In this document: positions 1 through 8,844 of the stretch, piece by piece | Position numbering within the stretch: the first letter of the stretch is position 1 | Layout: each line of letters starts with the position of its first letter | NCBI GenBank assembly: GCA_021414085.1 | Contig: JAIOPC010000014.1 | Location: 186,001-250,000, forward strand | Origin: Actinomycetes bacterium | Lineage (GTDB): Bacteria; Actinomycetota; Acidimicrobiia; Acidimicrobiales; Ilumatobacteraceae | Length of the DNA stretch: 64,000 bases | Direction of reading: 5' to 3' | Program-made: the position numbers and the translations under genes | The notes under the pieces: generated by a model | Told to the model about the DNA's origin: nothing | Database searches by the model: none | The model's input: only the letters and a program-made list of their open reading frames with translations

Positions 1-6
1 GTAACT

Positions 7-843
7 ATGAGCGTGCTCACCACCGGTATGGTGCCTCGGATGCACGATCTCACCGGCACCGCCGGCGCCAACCACGACCAACGGGTCGGCGATGCATCGG
101 CACTGATCGCGGCAGACCCAAGCCGTGCGCTGGCCGCATTCGAAACTCTCGTGGCCGCCTCGGTGATGACCACGAACGTGACCGCCGACAAGGTGCTCGC
201 CTTCGATGACGCCAGCGAAATTCTTGACGCCCGCCGGATCGCGATCGCTGCCGAAGGTGGAGACACCGGCAGGGGATTGAGCAGGTTTGCTAAAGGCAGT
301 TGGGCACCGCGCCGCGAAGCCTTCGAGGATCTCTGGACGGACGGGAGGTCAGCGGTCTATGGAGCGGTCAACATAGGCGGCCCAGGAGCTGGATTCGGTG
401 ACTTCTGCCTCGTCATCGAGTCGCCGGACGTCGGCGCGACAGGCGTCGCGGTGTTTCCGGGCGACTCCGCGCAGCGCTATACCGACCCCGCTTCCGATGT
501 GGATGAGGGCGCGGTGCTTGACGAAGCCACGGCGTGGGACGACCGCGCGGCGCTGGCTGTCGTCGAGCGCGCCGACGATGTCCAGTCGCGCCCTAGCTCC
601 GAGTGGCCGACCGTTCTTTGTTCGCCCGACCGGTATCTGGAGACCGTTAGGTTGGGCGCCCTGCCGCTCTCAGCCATCGCGTCAGTGCGTCTTGCGTCCG
701 ACGAACGGTCGGAGCTTCGAAGCCTGCGCTCGTTGGTGGTTCGTGGTCAAACGGTAAGTCCGACCGACCGACGTCGGGCGGCGGCTTACGCCGCTCTCTA
801 TCGGTGGCGGCGTAGCCTTGGTGTTGCTATTGAGACGGTGTAG
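7..843 (+). CDS. hypothetical protein, first gene of ATPase-TPR cassette
   Basis: Protein of 278 aa, family not recognised. It starts at ATG 7, so its promoter lies outside the window. No signal peptide or membrane segment is visible. The middle (about residues 110-135) carries a glycine-rich stretch, GGPGAGFGDFCLV, followed by an acidic region; the C-terminus is Arg/Ala rich (TDRRRAAAYAALYRWRR). The next gene begins 9 nt after its stop behind a good Shine-Dalgarno (GGAGAAG), so genes 1-3 look like one operon. An effector or sensor role beside the KGGTGR ATPase is only inference from context. Confidence 0.7.
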   Translation: MSVLTTGMVPRMHDLTGTAGANHDQRVGDASALIAADPSRALAAFETLVAASVMTTNVTADKVLAFDDASEILDARRIAIAAEGGDTGRGLSRFAKGSWAPRREAFEDLWTDGRSAVYGAVNIGGPGAGFGDFCLVIESPDVGATGVAVFPGDSAQRYTDPASDVDEGAVLDEATAWDDRAALAVVERADDVQSRPSSEWPTVLCSPDRYLETVRLGALPLSAIASVRLASDERSELRSLRSLVVRGQTVSPTDRRRAAAYAALYRWRRSLGVAIETV

Positions 844-852
844 GAGAAGCAG

Positions 853-1356
853 ATGGTTCAGCCAACCCTGGTTGCGATGTCGCCCGCTGGTGACATCCTT
901 ATCACCAAAGTCATGGAGCGGTACTGGCTAAACCGGTCATTTGCGCGTGAGCCTCTGAACATTGAGGTGTCCGACGTCGCTCGGATTGCCAATCAGGCTG
1001 GCCTCGACGTTGTAAATCTCGAATTCGACTCGTGGGCGCAGCTGGAGGCTGCAGTCGACGAACGCGTTGAGCGGACGCCCTGCCCCGAAATCGACGCGTC
1101 GACTTGGGACGAAGATGAGATCGAGGATGCACTGGTGGAGGCCGATGAGCTCGTTGCTCGGGGTGATGCGGTCGGGGCTCGGGAGCTGCTGTGGTTCTTG
1201 TGCGATCTCCCGCAGGTTCTCGGCGACCGCCTGCTGCATAAGTCCATTGAGATTCGGTTAAGAAGGTTGGACAAAGCTGCACCCTTGTTTCAGTTTGCCA
1301 ACCCTCACAAACTTCCGGTTGAGCGAGCGTTAGAGCAGTTCCAACTGGCTGCGTGA
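853..1356 (+). CDS. hypothetical acidic protein, second gene of ATPase-TPR cassette
   Basis: Protein of 167 aa, not recognised. The start ATG 853 is set by GGAGAAG 6 nt upstream. It has no membrane segment; about residues 75-105 are strongly acidic (DEDEIEDALVEADEL) and probably helical. Its TGA overlaps the GTG start of the ATPase-TPR gene in a GTGA junction, which suggests translational coupling and a fixed stoichiometry with that protein. A small adaptor for the TPR protein is conceivable but unproven. Confidence 0.7.
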   Translation: MVQPTLVAMSPAGDILITKVMERYWLNRSFAREPLNIEVSDVARIANQAGLDVVNLEFDSWAQLEAAVDERVERTPCPEIDASTWDEDEIEDALVEADELVARGDAVGARELLWFLCDLPQVLGDRLLHKSIEIRLRRLDKAAPLFQFANPHKLPVERALEQFQLAA

Positions 1357-3830
1357 CAGTGCGGACGATCACGCTCTACTCGTACAAGGGCGGCACTGGT
1401 AGGACGTTGCTGGCCGCGAACCTGGCAGTATTCGCCGCACAGTTGGGTCGGCGCGTTGTCATCATCGACTTCGACCTTGAGGCTCCAGGACTGGGCTACA
1501 AACTTCCGGTCGCTCCAACTGACCGATGCGCTGGGTTGGTTGGCTGGCTGGGAGATGCCTTAGCGGCCGGGCAGGCACCTCCCGACTTGGATGGCTACTT
1601 GCTGTCTGTTGATGTCGGCCGGCGGCTTCATCCCGGCGGGTGGCTGCGATACATGCCCGCCGGTCGAGCTCCGTCGCTGAACTACTTCCAAGATCTTGAG
1701 CGGCTGCACTTTGACGCTCGCCTCAACGACGGTAGTGCGATCACGGCGTTGTTGGAGTTGCAGCGGCAGATCGAATCCGATCTCGGTGCCGAATTGTTAT
1801 TCATAGACGCACGGACCGGGATAACCGCATCGAACCGGGTGACCACACGGGTCCTTGCCGACGAGGTGGTCGTGCTGACACTGAACTCTGAGGAACAGCT
1901 TGGCGGAACGCGCAGTGTGCTGCGCAGCCTGCAACCGCTTCACTCGGTACGGACCGAGAATCCGATAAAGCTCCATGTTGTCGCATCGCGCATTGGGCCA
2001 CGCCCGGGCGGGCTAAGTCCGTTCGTTCGTACTGATGACGACGAGGAACAGGGCCGCCGAATCGTCGAGTTCCTGAACGAACCAGCCTCACCGTTGTCGA
2101 GTTCCCTGAGCATTGACCGCATCCACCTTTTGCACACGGAGATCAATCTGCTGCATCGTGAATACATTTCGCTCGCCGAGGTTGGCGACCACACGCGCAC
2201 CGCAACCCATATCGATTACATGCGCCTCGCCCGAGTGCTTCTCGGCGAAGACGTTTCTGCTGTAGCCGCAGAGATGTTCGAAAGTTACCGGGCCGCTGGG
2301 GATGCGGTAGGTCTGATGGAGACGGCGCGCCTGTTTGCCGACAAGGACGTGATTGTTGAGGGTGCGGCGGGCGTTCAGCGAGCGGACGCCGACTCTGCCT
2401 TGCCACCCACTCTCGAGCAGGTCGAGACTCTTAGAATCCTCGCAGCTGTAGATGATGGGCAACTCCCCGCGCTAGCGGTGGCGCTCGTGCGACTCGATAT
2501 CGCTTTGGGTGAACTGGGTCGTCGTGATGAGGGACTCGCCGCCATCGAGGAGGCCACCACCATGTACCGGCAGCTGGCCGAAGCCAACGCCACCGCCTAC
2601 CTCCCCGATCTGGCCATGTCGTTGAACAATCTGTCGGCCAGGTTGGGTGAACTGGGTCGTCGTGATGAGGGACTCGCCGCCATCGAGGAAGCCACCACCA
2701 TCTACCGGCGGTTGGCCGAAGCCAACCCAGCCGCCTTCAGCCCCAACCTGGCCACATCGTTGAACAATCTGTCCGTCGATTTGGGTGAACTCGGTCGTGG
2801 TGAGGAGGGTCTCGCGGCGATCGAAGAGTCCACCAGCATCCGCCGGCGGTTGGCCGAAGCCGACCCCACTACCTACCGCCCGCACCTGGCAACATCATTG
2901 AACAACCTGTCGAACCGGCTGGGTGAGCTCGGTCGTGGTGAGGAGGGTCTCGCCGCGATCGAGGAAGCCACTGCCATCCACCGGCGGTTGGCCGATGCCA
3001 AGCCCGCCCTCTATCTGCCGGACCTGGCCATGTCGTTGAACAACCTGTCGGGCAGGTTGGGTGAACTTGGTCGCGGTGAGGAGGGACTCGCTGTCATCGA
3101 GGAAGCCACCACCATCCGCCGGCGGCTGGTCGAGGCGAACCCCGCCGTCTACCTCCCCGACCTGGCTGCATCGTTGAACAACCTGTCGGGCAGGTTGGGT
3201 GGACTCGGTCGTCGTGAGGAGGGTCTCGCCGCCATCGAGGAAGCCGCCACCATCTACCGGCGGTTGGCCGAAGCCAACCCCGCGGCCTACCTTCCCGATG
3301 TGGCGATGTCGTTGAACAACTTGTCGGTCAGATTGGGTGAACTGGGTCGCCGTGAGGAGGGACTCGCTGCCGTCGAGGAAGCCACCGTTATCTGCCGGCG
3401 GTTGGCCGAAGTCAACGCCGCGGCCTACCTCCCCCGCCTGGCTGGTTTTTTGAATAACCTGTCGAACCGGTTGGGTGAAATGGGTCGACGTGAGGGCGGA
3501 CTCGCCCCCATCGAGGAAGCCACCACCATCTACCGGCGGCTGGCCGAAGCCAACCCAGCCGCCTACCTGCCCGACCTGGCCATGTCGTTGAACAACCTGT
3601 CCGTCAATTTGGGTGAACTCGGTCGTCGTGAGGAGGGACTCACAGCGATCGAGGAAGCCACCACCATTTACCGCCGGTTGGCCGAAGCCAACTCCGCCGC
3701 CTACCTGCCGGACCTGGCCATGTCGTTGGACAACCTGGCCGATCTGCTGGAGTTGGCCGAAGACGTGGCACGAGCGGGGAAGTACCGGGCCGAGGCCAAG
3801 GAGATTCAGGCACGGTTGCTCGCCGGCTGA
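1353..3830 (+). CDS. KGGTGR-motif ParA/MinD-like ATPase fused to tandem TPR-like repeats
   Basis: Protein of 825 aa, GTG start in a 4-nt overlap with the upstream gene. Residues 1-230 form a SIMIBI-type ATPase: a deviant Walker A (YSYKGGTGRT, Arg where MinD/ParA have Lys), then VVIIDFDLEAPG and a second acidic strand LLFIDARTG. Residues about 385-798 hold nine head-to-tail 46-residue units (consensus LGELGRREEGLAAIEEATTIYRRLAEAN, then AAYLPDLAMSLNNLS), like the TPR arrays of actinobacterial signalling and conflict proteins. The family is known to pair a KGGVGR-type NTPase with repeat scaffolds. A role in sensing or assembly for a conflict or regulatory system is inference. Cytosolic; no signal peptide. 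Confidence 0.85.
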   Translation: MTVRTITLYSYKGGTGRTLLAANLAVFAAQLGRRVVIIDFDLEAPGLGYKLPVAPTDRCAGLVGWLGDALAAGQAPPDLDGYLLSVDVGRRLHPGGWLRYMPAGRAPSLNYFQDLERLHFDARLNDGSAITALLELQRQIESDLGAELLFIDARTGITASNRVTTRVLADEVVVLTLNSEEQLGGTRSVLRSLQPLHSVRTENPIKLHVVASRIGPRPGGLSPFVRTDDDEEQGRRIVEFLNEPASPLSSSLSIDRIHLLHTEINLLHREYISLAEVGDHTRTATHIDYMRLARVLLGEDVSAVAAEMFESYRAAGDAVGLMETARLFADKDVIVEGAAGVQRADADSALPPTLEQVETLRILAAVDDGQLPALAVALVRLDIALGELGRRDEGLAAIEEATTMYRQLAEANATAYLPDLAMSLNNLSARLGELGRRDEGLAAIEEATTIYRRLAEANPAAFSPNLATSLNNLSVDLGELGRGEEGLAAIEESTSIRRRLAEADPTTYRPHLATSLNNLSNRLGELGRGEEGLAAIEEATAIHRRLADAKPALYLPDLAMSLNNLSGRLGELGRGEEGLAVIEEATTIRRRLVEANPAVYLPDLAASLNNLSGRLGGLGRREEGLAAIEEAATIYRRLAEANPAAYLPDVAMSLNNLSVRLGELGRREEGLAAVEEATVICRRLAEVNAAAYLPRLAGFLNNLSNRLGEMGRREGGLAPIEEATTIYRRLAEANPAAYLPDLAMSLNNLSVNLGELGRREEGLTAIEEATTIYRRLAEANSAAYLPDLAMSLDNLADLLELAEDVARAGKYRAEAKEIQARLLAG
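2505..3746 (+). repeat. nine tandem 138-bp repeats inside the ATPase-TPR gene
   Basis: The motif TTGGGTGAACT or a close variant recurs at 2505, 2643, 2781, 2919 and on to 3609, always 138 bp apart, giving nine in-frame 46-codon units. The copies are very similar at nucleotide level as well as in protein, which points to recent duplication or gene conversion. Copy number is likely to vary between strains. Confidence 0.9.
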
Positions 3831-3883
3831 GTTCTTTGTCGCTCACGGCTCAATTGTCCAGCGGCTCCGCAGACCGCTACCCC

Positions 3884-3889
3884 TAGGCT
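3884..3889 (+). promoter_or_regulatory. putative leaderless -10 element of gatCAB
   Basis: TAGGCT ends 8 nt before the GTG of gatC and no Shine-Dalgarno is present. The same arrangement (TANNNT 6-8 nt before the start codon) recurs in front of ilvD, gnd, the MFS gene and others in this window. Confidence 0.45.
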
Positions 3890-3897
3890 TCACCCTC

Positions 3898-4230
3898 GTG
3901 CCCGACCGTATAGTTAAGGACAAATCCGGTCCAGTACGCATTACGCCGGAAGCTGCCGCCAAAGTGGCGCACCTGGCGCGGCTTGATATCGCACCCGACG
4001 AACTGGTGCGGATGACGGCGCAGCTCGAGGGCATGCTCGAACACTTCGCCGATATCGATGCGCTCGACCTGTCGGCCGTCGAGCCGATGACGCAGGCGTT
4101 CCCATTGGTCAACGTGTTGCGCGCCGACGTGGTGCAGCCATGCCTCGATCGCGACGAGGTTTTGGCCGCGGCACCGGCCGCGGAGGATGGCCGCTTCCGA
4201 GTTCCGCCGATGATCGGGTCAGGAGCATGA
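3898..4230 (+). CDS. gatC: Asp-tRNA(Asn)/Glu-tRNA(Gln) amidotransferase subunit C
   Basis: About 110 aa, the small GatC subunit that stabilises GatA and bridges it to GatB. It shows the family pattern ITPEAAAKVAHLARLDIAPDEL near the N-terminus, then LEGMLEHFADIDALDLSAVEPM and VLRADVVQPCLDRDEVLAAAP. The start is taken as GTG 3898: TAGGCT lies 8 nt upstream, as for a leaderless transcript, and no ATG or GTG occurs before the ITPEAAAK block. Its stop overlaps the gatA start (ATGA), so the operon is gatC-gatA-gatB. Confidence 0.9.
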   Translation: MPDRIVKDKSGPVRITPEAAAKVAHLARLDIAPDELVRMTAQLEGMLEHFADIDALDLSAVEPMTQAFPLVNVLRADVVQPCLDRDEVLAAAPAAEDGRFRVPPMIGSGA

Positions 4231-5699
4231 GCACCCCATCCGCTCCGGCTACGACCGCAGCCGCCATAGCCGCTGGAGTGCGCGACGGTTCGCTGAAGGC
4301 AGCCGACATTGTCGAGCAACACCTCGCCGCCATCGCCACGCGCGAACCCGAGATCCACGCGTTCAACCTGGTGCTCGCCGACGAAGCGCGCGCGGCAGCG
4401 GCGCAGATCGATCAACGAGTCGCGGCTGGCGAAGATCCCGGTCCGCTCGCCGGCGTCACGGTCGCGTTGAAAGACAACATGTGCACGCGCGGGATTCCGA
4501 CGACGTGCTCCTCGAAGATCTTGGAAGGCTGGCGACCGCCGTACGACGCGACAGTTGTGAGCACCTTGCGCGACGCGGGGGCCATCGTCGTCGGCAAGAC
4601 GAACCTCGACGAGTTCGCGATGGGCAGCAGCACCGAGAACTCGGCGTTCGGTCCCACCCGCAACCCGCACGACACCAGTCGCGTGCCCGGCGGCAGCAGC
4701 GGGGGTAGCGCCGCCTCGGTTGCGGCCGGTTTTTCGCAGGTCAGCTTTGGTAGCGACACGGGCGGATCGATTCGCCAACCGGCTGCGCTCTGTGGTGTTG
4801 TCGGCGTCAAGCCCACCTATGGATACGTCAGTCGCTACGGATTGATCGCGTTCGCCAGCAGCCTCGACCAAATCGGGCCGTTCACCAACAGCGTCGAAGA
4901 CGCGGCGCTGATGCTCGACGTCATCGGCGGCCACGACCCGCTGGACTCAACCTCGATTCCGCAGGCGCATCCGTCGCTGCGCGACGCAATGCAGCAAGAT
5001 GTCGCCGGCTTGCGCATCGGTCGCATCACCGACCTGCCCGAAGGTGCCGATCCCGACGTCGTCGAGCGACTTGAGGTCGCATTCGACACGTTGCGCGCCG
5101 CTGGCGCAAAGATCGTCGACGTGCAGGTGCCCGCTTTCACGTTCGGGCTGACCGCGTACTACCTGATCGCCCCGGCGGAGGCGAGCAGCAACCTGGCGCG
5201 CTACGACGGCGTGCGCTACGGCATGCGAGTGGAAGCCGCCGACACCAACGCAATGTATGGCGCGACCCGCGCTGCTGGCTTCGGTGACGAGGTCAAGCGC
5301 CGCATCATGCTCGGCACTTACGCGCTCAGCGCGGGCTACTACGACGCTTACTACGGCAAGGCGTTGAAGGTGCGTCGCCTCATCAGCGACGACTTCGATC
5401 GCGCGTACCAGCACGCCGATGTGTTGCTGACGCCGACCTCGCCGAGCGTTGCCTTCCAGTTCGGTGCCAAGGGCGACAATCCGTTGGCGATGTACTTGTG
5501 CGACACGTACACGATTCCGTCGAACCTCTCCGGGCAACCAGGCATGAGCGTGCCGTTCGGCACCGGTGCACATGGCCTTCCCGTCGGCGTGCAAGTACTG
5601 GCCGGCACCTTGCAGGAGCCGACGATGTTCCGCGTCGCGGCCGCGCTCGAAGCCGCCGCGACAAAGGAGCGGGGTCTTCAAAACGGTGGTGTGCGATGA
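4227..5699 (+). CDS. gatA: Asp-tRNA(Asn)/Glu-tRNA(Gln) amidotransferase subunit A
   Basis: 490 aa, the amidase subunit that releases ammonia from Gln for transamidation of Glu-tRNA(Gln) or Asp-tRNA(Asn). The amidase-signature Ser-cisSer-Lys triad is visible: Lys in GVTVALKDN, Ser in the PGGSSGGSAAS signature, and Ser in GSDTGGSIRQPA. Length is normal for GatA. The start ATG 4227 has AGGAG upstream and overlaps the gatC stop; the far upstream in-frame ATG at 4140 lies inside gatC and is rejected. Its stop overlaps gatB (ATGA). Confidence 0.97.
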   Translation: MSTPSAPATTAAAIAAGVRDGSLKAADIVEQHLAAIATREPEIHAFNLVLADEARAAAAQIDQRVAAGEDPGPLAGVTVALKDNMCTRGIPTTCSSKILEGWRPPYDATVVSTLRDAGAIVVGKTNLDEFAMGSSTENSAFGPTRNPHDTSRVPGGSSGGSAASVAAGFSQVSFGSDTGGSIRQPAALCGVVGVKPTYGYVSRYGLIAFASSLDQIGPFTNSVEDAALMLDVIGGHDPLDSTSIPQAHPSLRDAMQQDVAGLRIGRITDLPEGADPDVVERLEVAFDTLRAAGAKIVDVQVPAFTFGLTAYYLIAPAEASSNLARYDGVRYGMRVEAADTNAMYGATRAAGFGDEVKRRIMLGTYALSAGYYDAYYGKALKVRRLISDDFDRAYQHADVLLTPTSPSVAFQFGAKGDNPLAMYLCDTYTIPSNLSGQPGMSVPFGTGAHGLPVGVQVLAGTLQEPTMFRVAAALEAAATKERGLQNGGVR

Positions 5700-7135
5700 G
5701 TCAGTACGACGGCCTCCCCGGTGATTGGCAGTTGGTTGTTGGGCTCGAGGTGCATGTCGAGCTGGCGACGGCCACCAAACTGTTCAGCGCTAGCCCCAAC
5801 CGTTTCGGTGACGAGCCCAACACCAACATTGATCCCGTGACACTCGGTTTGCCCGGCGCGTTGCCGGTGCTAAACGAGCAAGCGGTCGAGCTGGCAATGC
5901 GCATCGGCGCCGCGCTGAACTGCACGATTCAAGCGTGCACGTTCCACCGGAAGAACTACTTCTACCCCGACATGCCCAAGGCGTACCAGATCAGCCAGTA
6001 CGACCAGCCGCTGAACGTCGACGGTTATCTCGATCTGCCCAACGGTGTGCGCGTCGGCATCGAGCGCGCCCACATGGAAGAAGACGCAGGCAAAAGCACA
6101 CACGTCGGCGGCTCCGGTGGTCGCGTGCACGGCGCGACGTATTCGCTGATCGATCTCAACCGTGCTGGTGTTCCGCTGGTCGAGATCGTTAGTCGCCCCG
6201 ACATTCACAGCGCCGACGACGCACGCGCTTACGTCAACGAACTACGCGGCATTCTCGTGGCCATCGATGCCAGCGACGCGAAGATGGAAGAGGGCTCGAT
6301 GCGCGTCGACGCCAACGTCAGCGTGCACAAACCGGGCACTCCATTGGGCACTCGCTGCGAGATCAAGAACGTCAACAGTGTGCGCTCGATCGGCCGGGCC
6401 ATCGAGTACGAAGCGCGACGCCAGATCGACCTGATCGAGGGTGGCGATGTCGTGCGCCAGCAAACGCGCCACTGGGACGAAGGCGACGGGCGCACGCACA
6501 CGCTGCGCAGCAAGGAAGACGCCGACGACTACCGCTACTTCCTGGAGCCCGACCTGGTGCCGCTGGCGCCCTCGGCCGAGTGGATCGCGAAGGTGAAAGC
6601 TGCGCTGCCAATGCTTCCCGCCGCGCGCCGTGCTCGCCTTGCGGATGCCACCGGACAAGCAGCCAACAGTGAAGCAGTCACCATCGTCGTCGACCGCGGG
6701 CAAGACGACTACGTCCTCGCCATCGCTGCGGCAGGCGGCGATGCAGCCAGAGGCCTGGTTTACGTAAAAGAAGCTTTCGCCGATTCGCCCAAAGTTGCGG
6801 CAGCCGATGTCGCCGTCTTGACGCAAATGGAAGTATCGGGAGCGATCACCGCCACCCAGGCCAAGACGGTGCTGGCCGAACTGGTCGCGAAGGGCGGCGG
6901 CGACGCGGCCGCGATCGCAGCCGCGCACGGATTCGAGGCAATCGACACGTCGGCGGTCGAAGCGTTCGTCGATGAGGCGATTGCCACCGATCCCGACGCA
7001 TGGCAGAAGTTCTGCAGCGGCGACGCCAAGGCAATGGGTGCGCTCGTCGGTTTGGTGATGAAGGCCAGCAAGGGCAAAGCCGACGGCAAGGCAGTCTCGG
7101 CGTCGTTGCAGCAGCGCCGCTCCGATCACGGGTGA
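5696..7135 (+). CDS. gatB: Asp-tRNA(Asn)/Glu-tRNA(Gln) amidotransferase subunit B
   Basis: 479 aa, the tRNA-binding and kinase/transamidase subunit. Hallmarks are VVGLEVHVEL near the N-terminus, FHRKNYFYPDMPKAYQISQYD, and the HMEEDAGKS motif, followed by the GatB helical and YqeY-like tail (about residues 330-479). The start is ATG 5696 in an ATGA overlap with gatA. With gatC and gatA it forms the complete GatCAB complex, so the organism probably lacks GlnRS and/or AsnRS activity for direct charging (family knowledge). Confidence 0.97.
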   Translation: MSQYDGLPGDWQLVVGLEVHVELATATKLFSASPNRFGDEPNTNIDPVTLGLPGALPVLNEQAVELAMRIGAALNCTIQACTFHRKNYFYPDMPKAYQISQYDQPLNVDGYLDLPNGVRVGIERAHMEEDAGKSTHVGGSGGRVHGATYSLIDLNRAGVPLVEIVSRPDIHSADDARAYVNELRGILVAIDASDAKMEEGSMRVDANVSVHKPGTPLGTRCEIKNVNSVRSIGRAIEYEARRQIDLIEGGDVVRQQTRHWDEGDGRTHTLRSKEDADDYRYFLEPDLVPLAPSAEWIAKVKAALPMLPAARRARLADATGQAANSEAVTIVVDRGQDDYVLAIAAAGGDAARGLVYVKEAFADSPKVAAADVAVLTQMEVSGAITATQAKTVLAELVAKGGGDAAAIAAAHGFEAIDTSAVEAFVDEAIATDPDAWQKFCSGDAKAMGALVGLVMKASKGKADGKAVSASLQQRRSDHG

Positions 7136-7199
7136 TCCGTTTGCATATCGGCGGCGAATCAAGCTCCTGAAACACCCACCGCTATCAAAGGGGCCATCA

Positions 7200-7595
7200 G
7201 TGAGCGAAGAACAAAACATTGCAGCCGTCACCAAGATCTACGAGGCGTTCGGCAAGGGCGACATTCCGTACATCATCGATCAGTTGACCGACGACGTCCG
7301 TTGGTTCTCTCACGTCGATGCCGTCGCCCCGACAAGTGGTGATTGGTCCGGGAAGGCGAAGGTGCCCGGTTTCTTTCAGGCCATTGTCGCGACCGGAGAG
7401 GTGACGGCCTTCGTGCCGACCGAGTTCGTAGCGCAGGGCGACACCGTTGTTTCCACTGGTGACTTCGGGTTCGTGGCTGCGAAGACCGGCAAATCGGTGA
7501 ACTCGAAGTGGATCTTCATTTGGAAGTTCCGCGGCGGCAAGGTGTGCAGCTACGAGCAGTTCCACGACGGAGCACTGGCGAACGCCTTTCGCTAG
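7200..7595 (+). CDS. NTF2-like / SnoaL-like family protein
   Basis: 131 aa, a single NTF2-like (cone-shaped alpha+beta) domain: N-terminal helix EEQNIAAVTKIYEAFGKGD, then the typical LTDDVRWFSH strand and a C-terminal beta sheet ending in WKFRGGKVCSYEQFHDGA. Such proteins bind small ligands or act as isomerases/hydrolases; the substrate cannot be read from the sequence. The GTG start 7200 follows AAAGGGG. It stands alone between gatB and the MFS gene. Confidence 0.8.
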   Translation: MSEEQNIAAVTKIYEAFGKGDIPYIIDQLTDDVRWFSHVDAVAPTSGDWSGKAKVPGFFQAIVATGEVTAFVPTEFVAQGDTVVSTGDFGFVAAKTGKSVNSKWIFIWKFRGGKVCSYEQFHDGALANAFR

Positions 7596-7608
7596 ATAAC
7601 TTCCACAC

Positions 7609-8844
7609 GTGCCTTCCGCGTCGCTTGCTCCGTTCAAGTCCCGCGGGTTTCGGTTGATGTGGACCGGTGCGTTGGTGTCGAACACCGGCACCTGGATGGA
7701 ATCGGTCGCGCTGGGCTACTACGTCGCCCACACAACAGGAAAGGCAAGCTCAGCCGCGGTGGTCACCGCGGCTGGCTTCATTCCCGGAGCATTCGTCGGT
7801 CCCATCGGGTCGGCGATGGCCGACCGTCTTCGCCGGCGAAAGGTGTTGGTCGTTGGCAACATCGCGTCGGCCGTGATTGCGTCCGCGATTGCCATCTGGG
7901 TCGGCACGGGCAACGCTCACGCGGGTGGACTCGCTGTCGTGGCATTTCTCGCCGGCAGCGTTTCGATGTTCACCTTCCCCTCGTTCCAAACGACACTGCC
8001 CAACCTTGTGCCACGCGACCAGTTGGTTGCTGCCGTCGGGCTTTCGAACGCACAGTGGAACATTGGGCGCGTCATCGGCCCGGCGTGCGCGGCGCTGGCG
8101 ATCTCGATTGGCGACATTCAGTTGGCGCTGTGGTGCAACGCTGCCAGCTACTTGGCGGTGTGTGTGGCGGTTTCGTTGGTTCCGTTCAATCAACCGCCGG
8201 GTGAGCGGCGCCCGATCTTCGGCGCTCTTGCCGACGGGCTCCGGTTCGCGCGTAACACTCCGGCGATGCGGTCGATGTTGGTAGTGATGATTGCCACCAT
8301 CGCGATTGCATCGCCGTTCATCGCCTTTGTGCCGCTGATGGCCACCGAAGTGTTTGGGGGCCACTCCGCTGCCACATCGCTGCTGGTCACGTCGCAGGGC
8401 GTCGGCGCGGTGACTGCGGCGTTTACGTTGGGCTCCGTCACCAACCGTTGGGGCTTGCCCACGGTGATGATGGCGGCGGTGACGGCGTTGTGCCCGGCGC
8501 TCATCCTCTACGCCGTGGCTCCAACCCTGTGGCTGGCGGCCATCGCAATTGTCCTCGTCGGTCTCACCTATGGCTACTCGTTCACGTCGTTCATGGGCGT
8601 TGCGCAACAATCGGCGCCCGACGAGCTGCGCGGCAGGGTGCTGGCAGTGAACTCGTTTGTGCTGGGCATCATGTTTCCGATTGGGTCGTTGGTGCAGGGC
8701 CAACTGGCTGATCGGGTGGGTTTGCGGTGGATCACGGCTGGCTCCGCCGTTCTGCTGCTGGCGGTGCTGGGAGTTACCCGGCTGAAGCGCGGGCACGTAG
8801 GCTCGCCATCATGTCCAGGCCCACAGACACTCCCGTCGATGTAA
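7609..8844 (+). CDS. MFS transporter (EntS-like MFS_3 family)
   Basis: 411 aa, about 12 hydrophobic segments, with the MFS signature between TM2 and TM3 ([18 protein letters not shown]). The N-terminal [26 protein letters not shown] is typical of the EntS/MFS_3 exporter group, which extrudes siderophores or drugs; the substrate here is unknown. The GTG start 7609 has TAACTT exactly 6 nt upstream, suggesting a leaderless mRNA. Its 3' end overlaps the ilvD start by 34 nt in another frame. Confidence 0.88.
   Translation: MPSASLAPFKSRGFRLMWTGALVSNTGTWMESVALGYYVAHTTGKASSAAVVTAAGFIPGAFVGPIGSAMADRLRRRKVLVVGNIASAVIASAIAIWVGTGNAHAGGLAVVAFLAGSVSMFTFPSFQTTLPNLVPRDQLVAAVGLSNAQWNIGRVIGPACAALAISIGDIQLALWCNAASYLAVCVAVSLVPFNQPPGERRPIFGALADGLRFARNTPAMRSMLVVMIATIAIASPFIAFVPLMATEVFGGHSAATSLLVTSQGVGAVTAAFTLGSVTNRWGLPTVMMAAVTALCPALILYAVAPTLWLAAIAIVLVGLTYGYSFTSFMGVAQQSAPDELRGRVLAVNSFVLGIMFPIGSLVQGQLADRVGLRWITAGSAVLLLAVLGVTRLKRGHVGSPSCPGPQTLPSM
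8798..8803 (+). promoter_or_regulatory. putative leaderless -10 element of ilvD
   Basis: TAGGCT is placed 7 nt before the ilvD ATG, inside the 3' end of the MFS gene. No Shine-Dalgarno is seen, and no leader peptide or attenuator like that of ilvB is present. Confidence 0.4.

Noticed and set aside
4140-4226. Longer gatA start at ATG 4140
   Set aside because: This lies within gatC; the ATGA overlap with AGGAG at 4227 and family alignment favour 4227.
6242-7234. 330-codon minus-strand ORF across gatB
   Set aside because: It is an antisense shadow of gatB with an Arg/Asp/Val-rich composition and no domain pattern.
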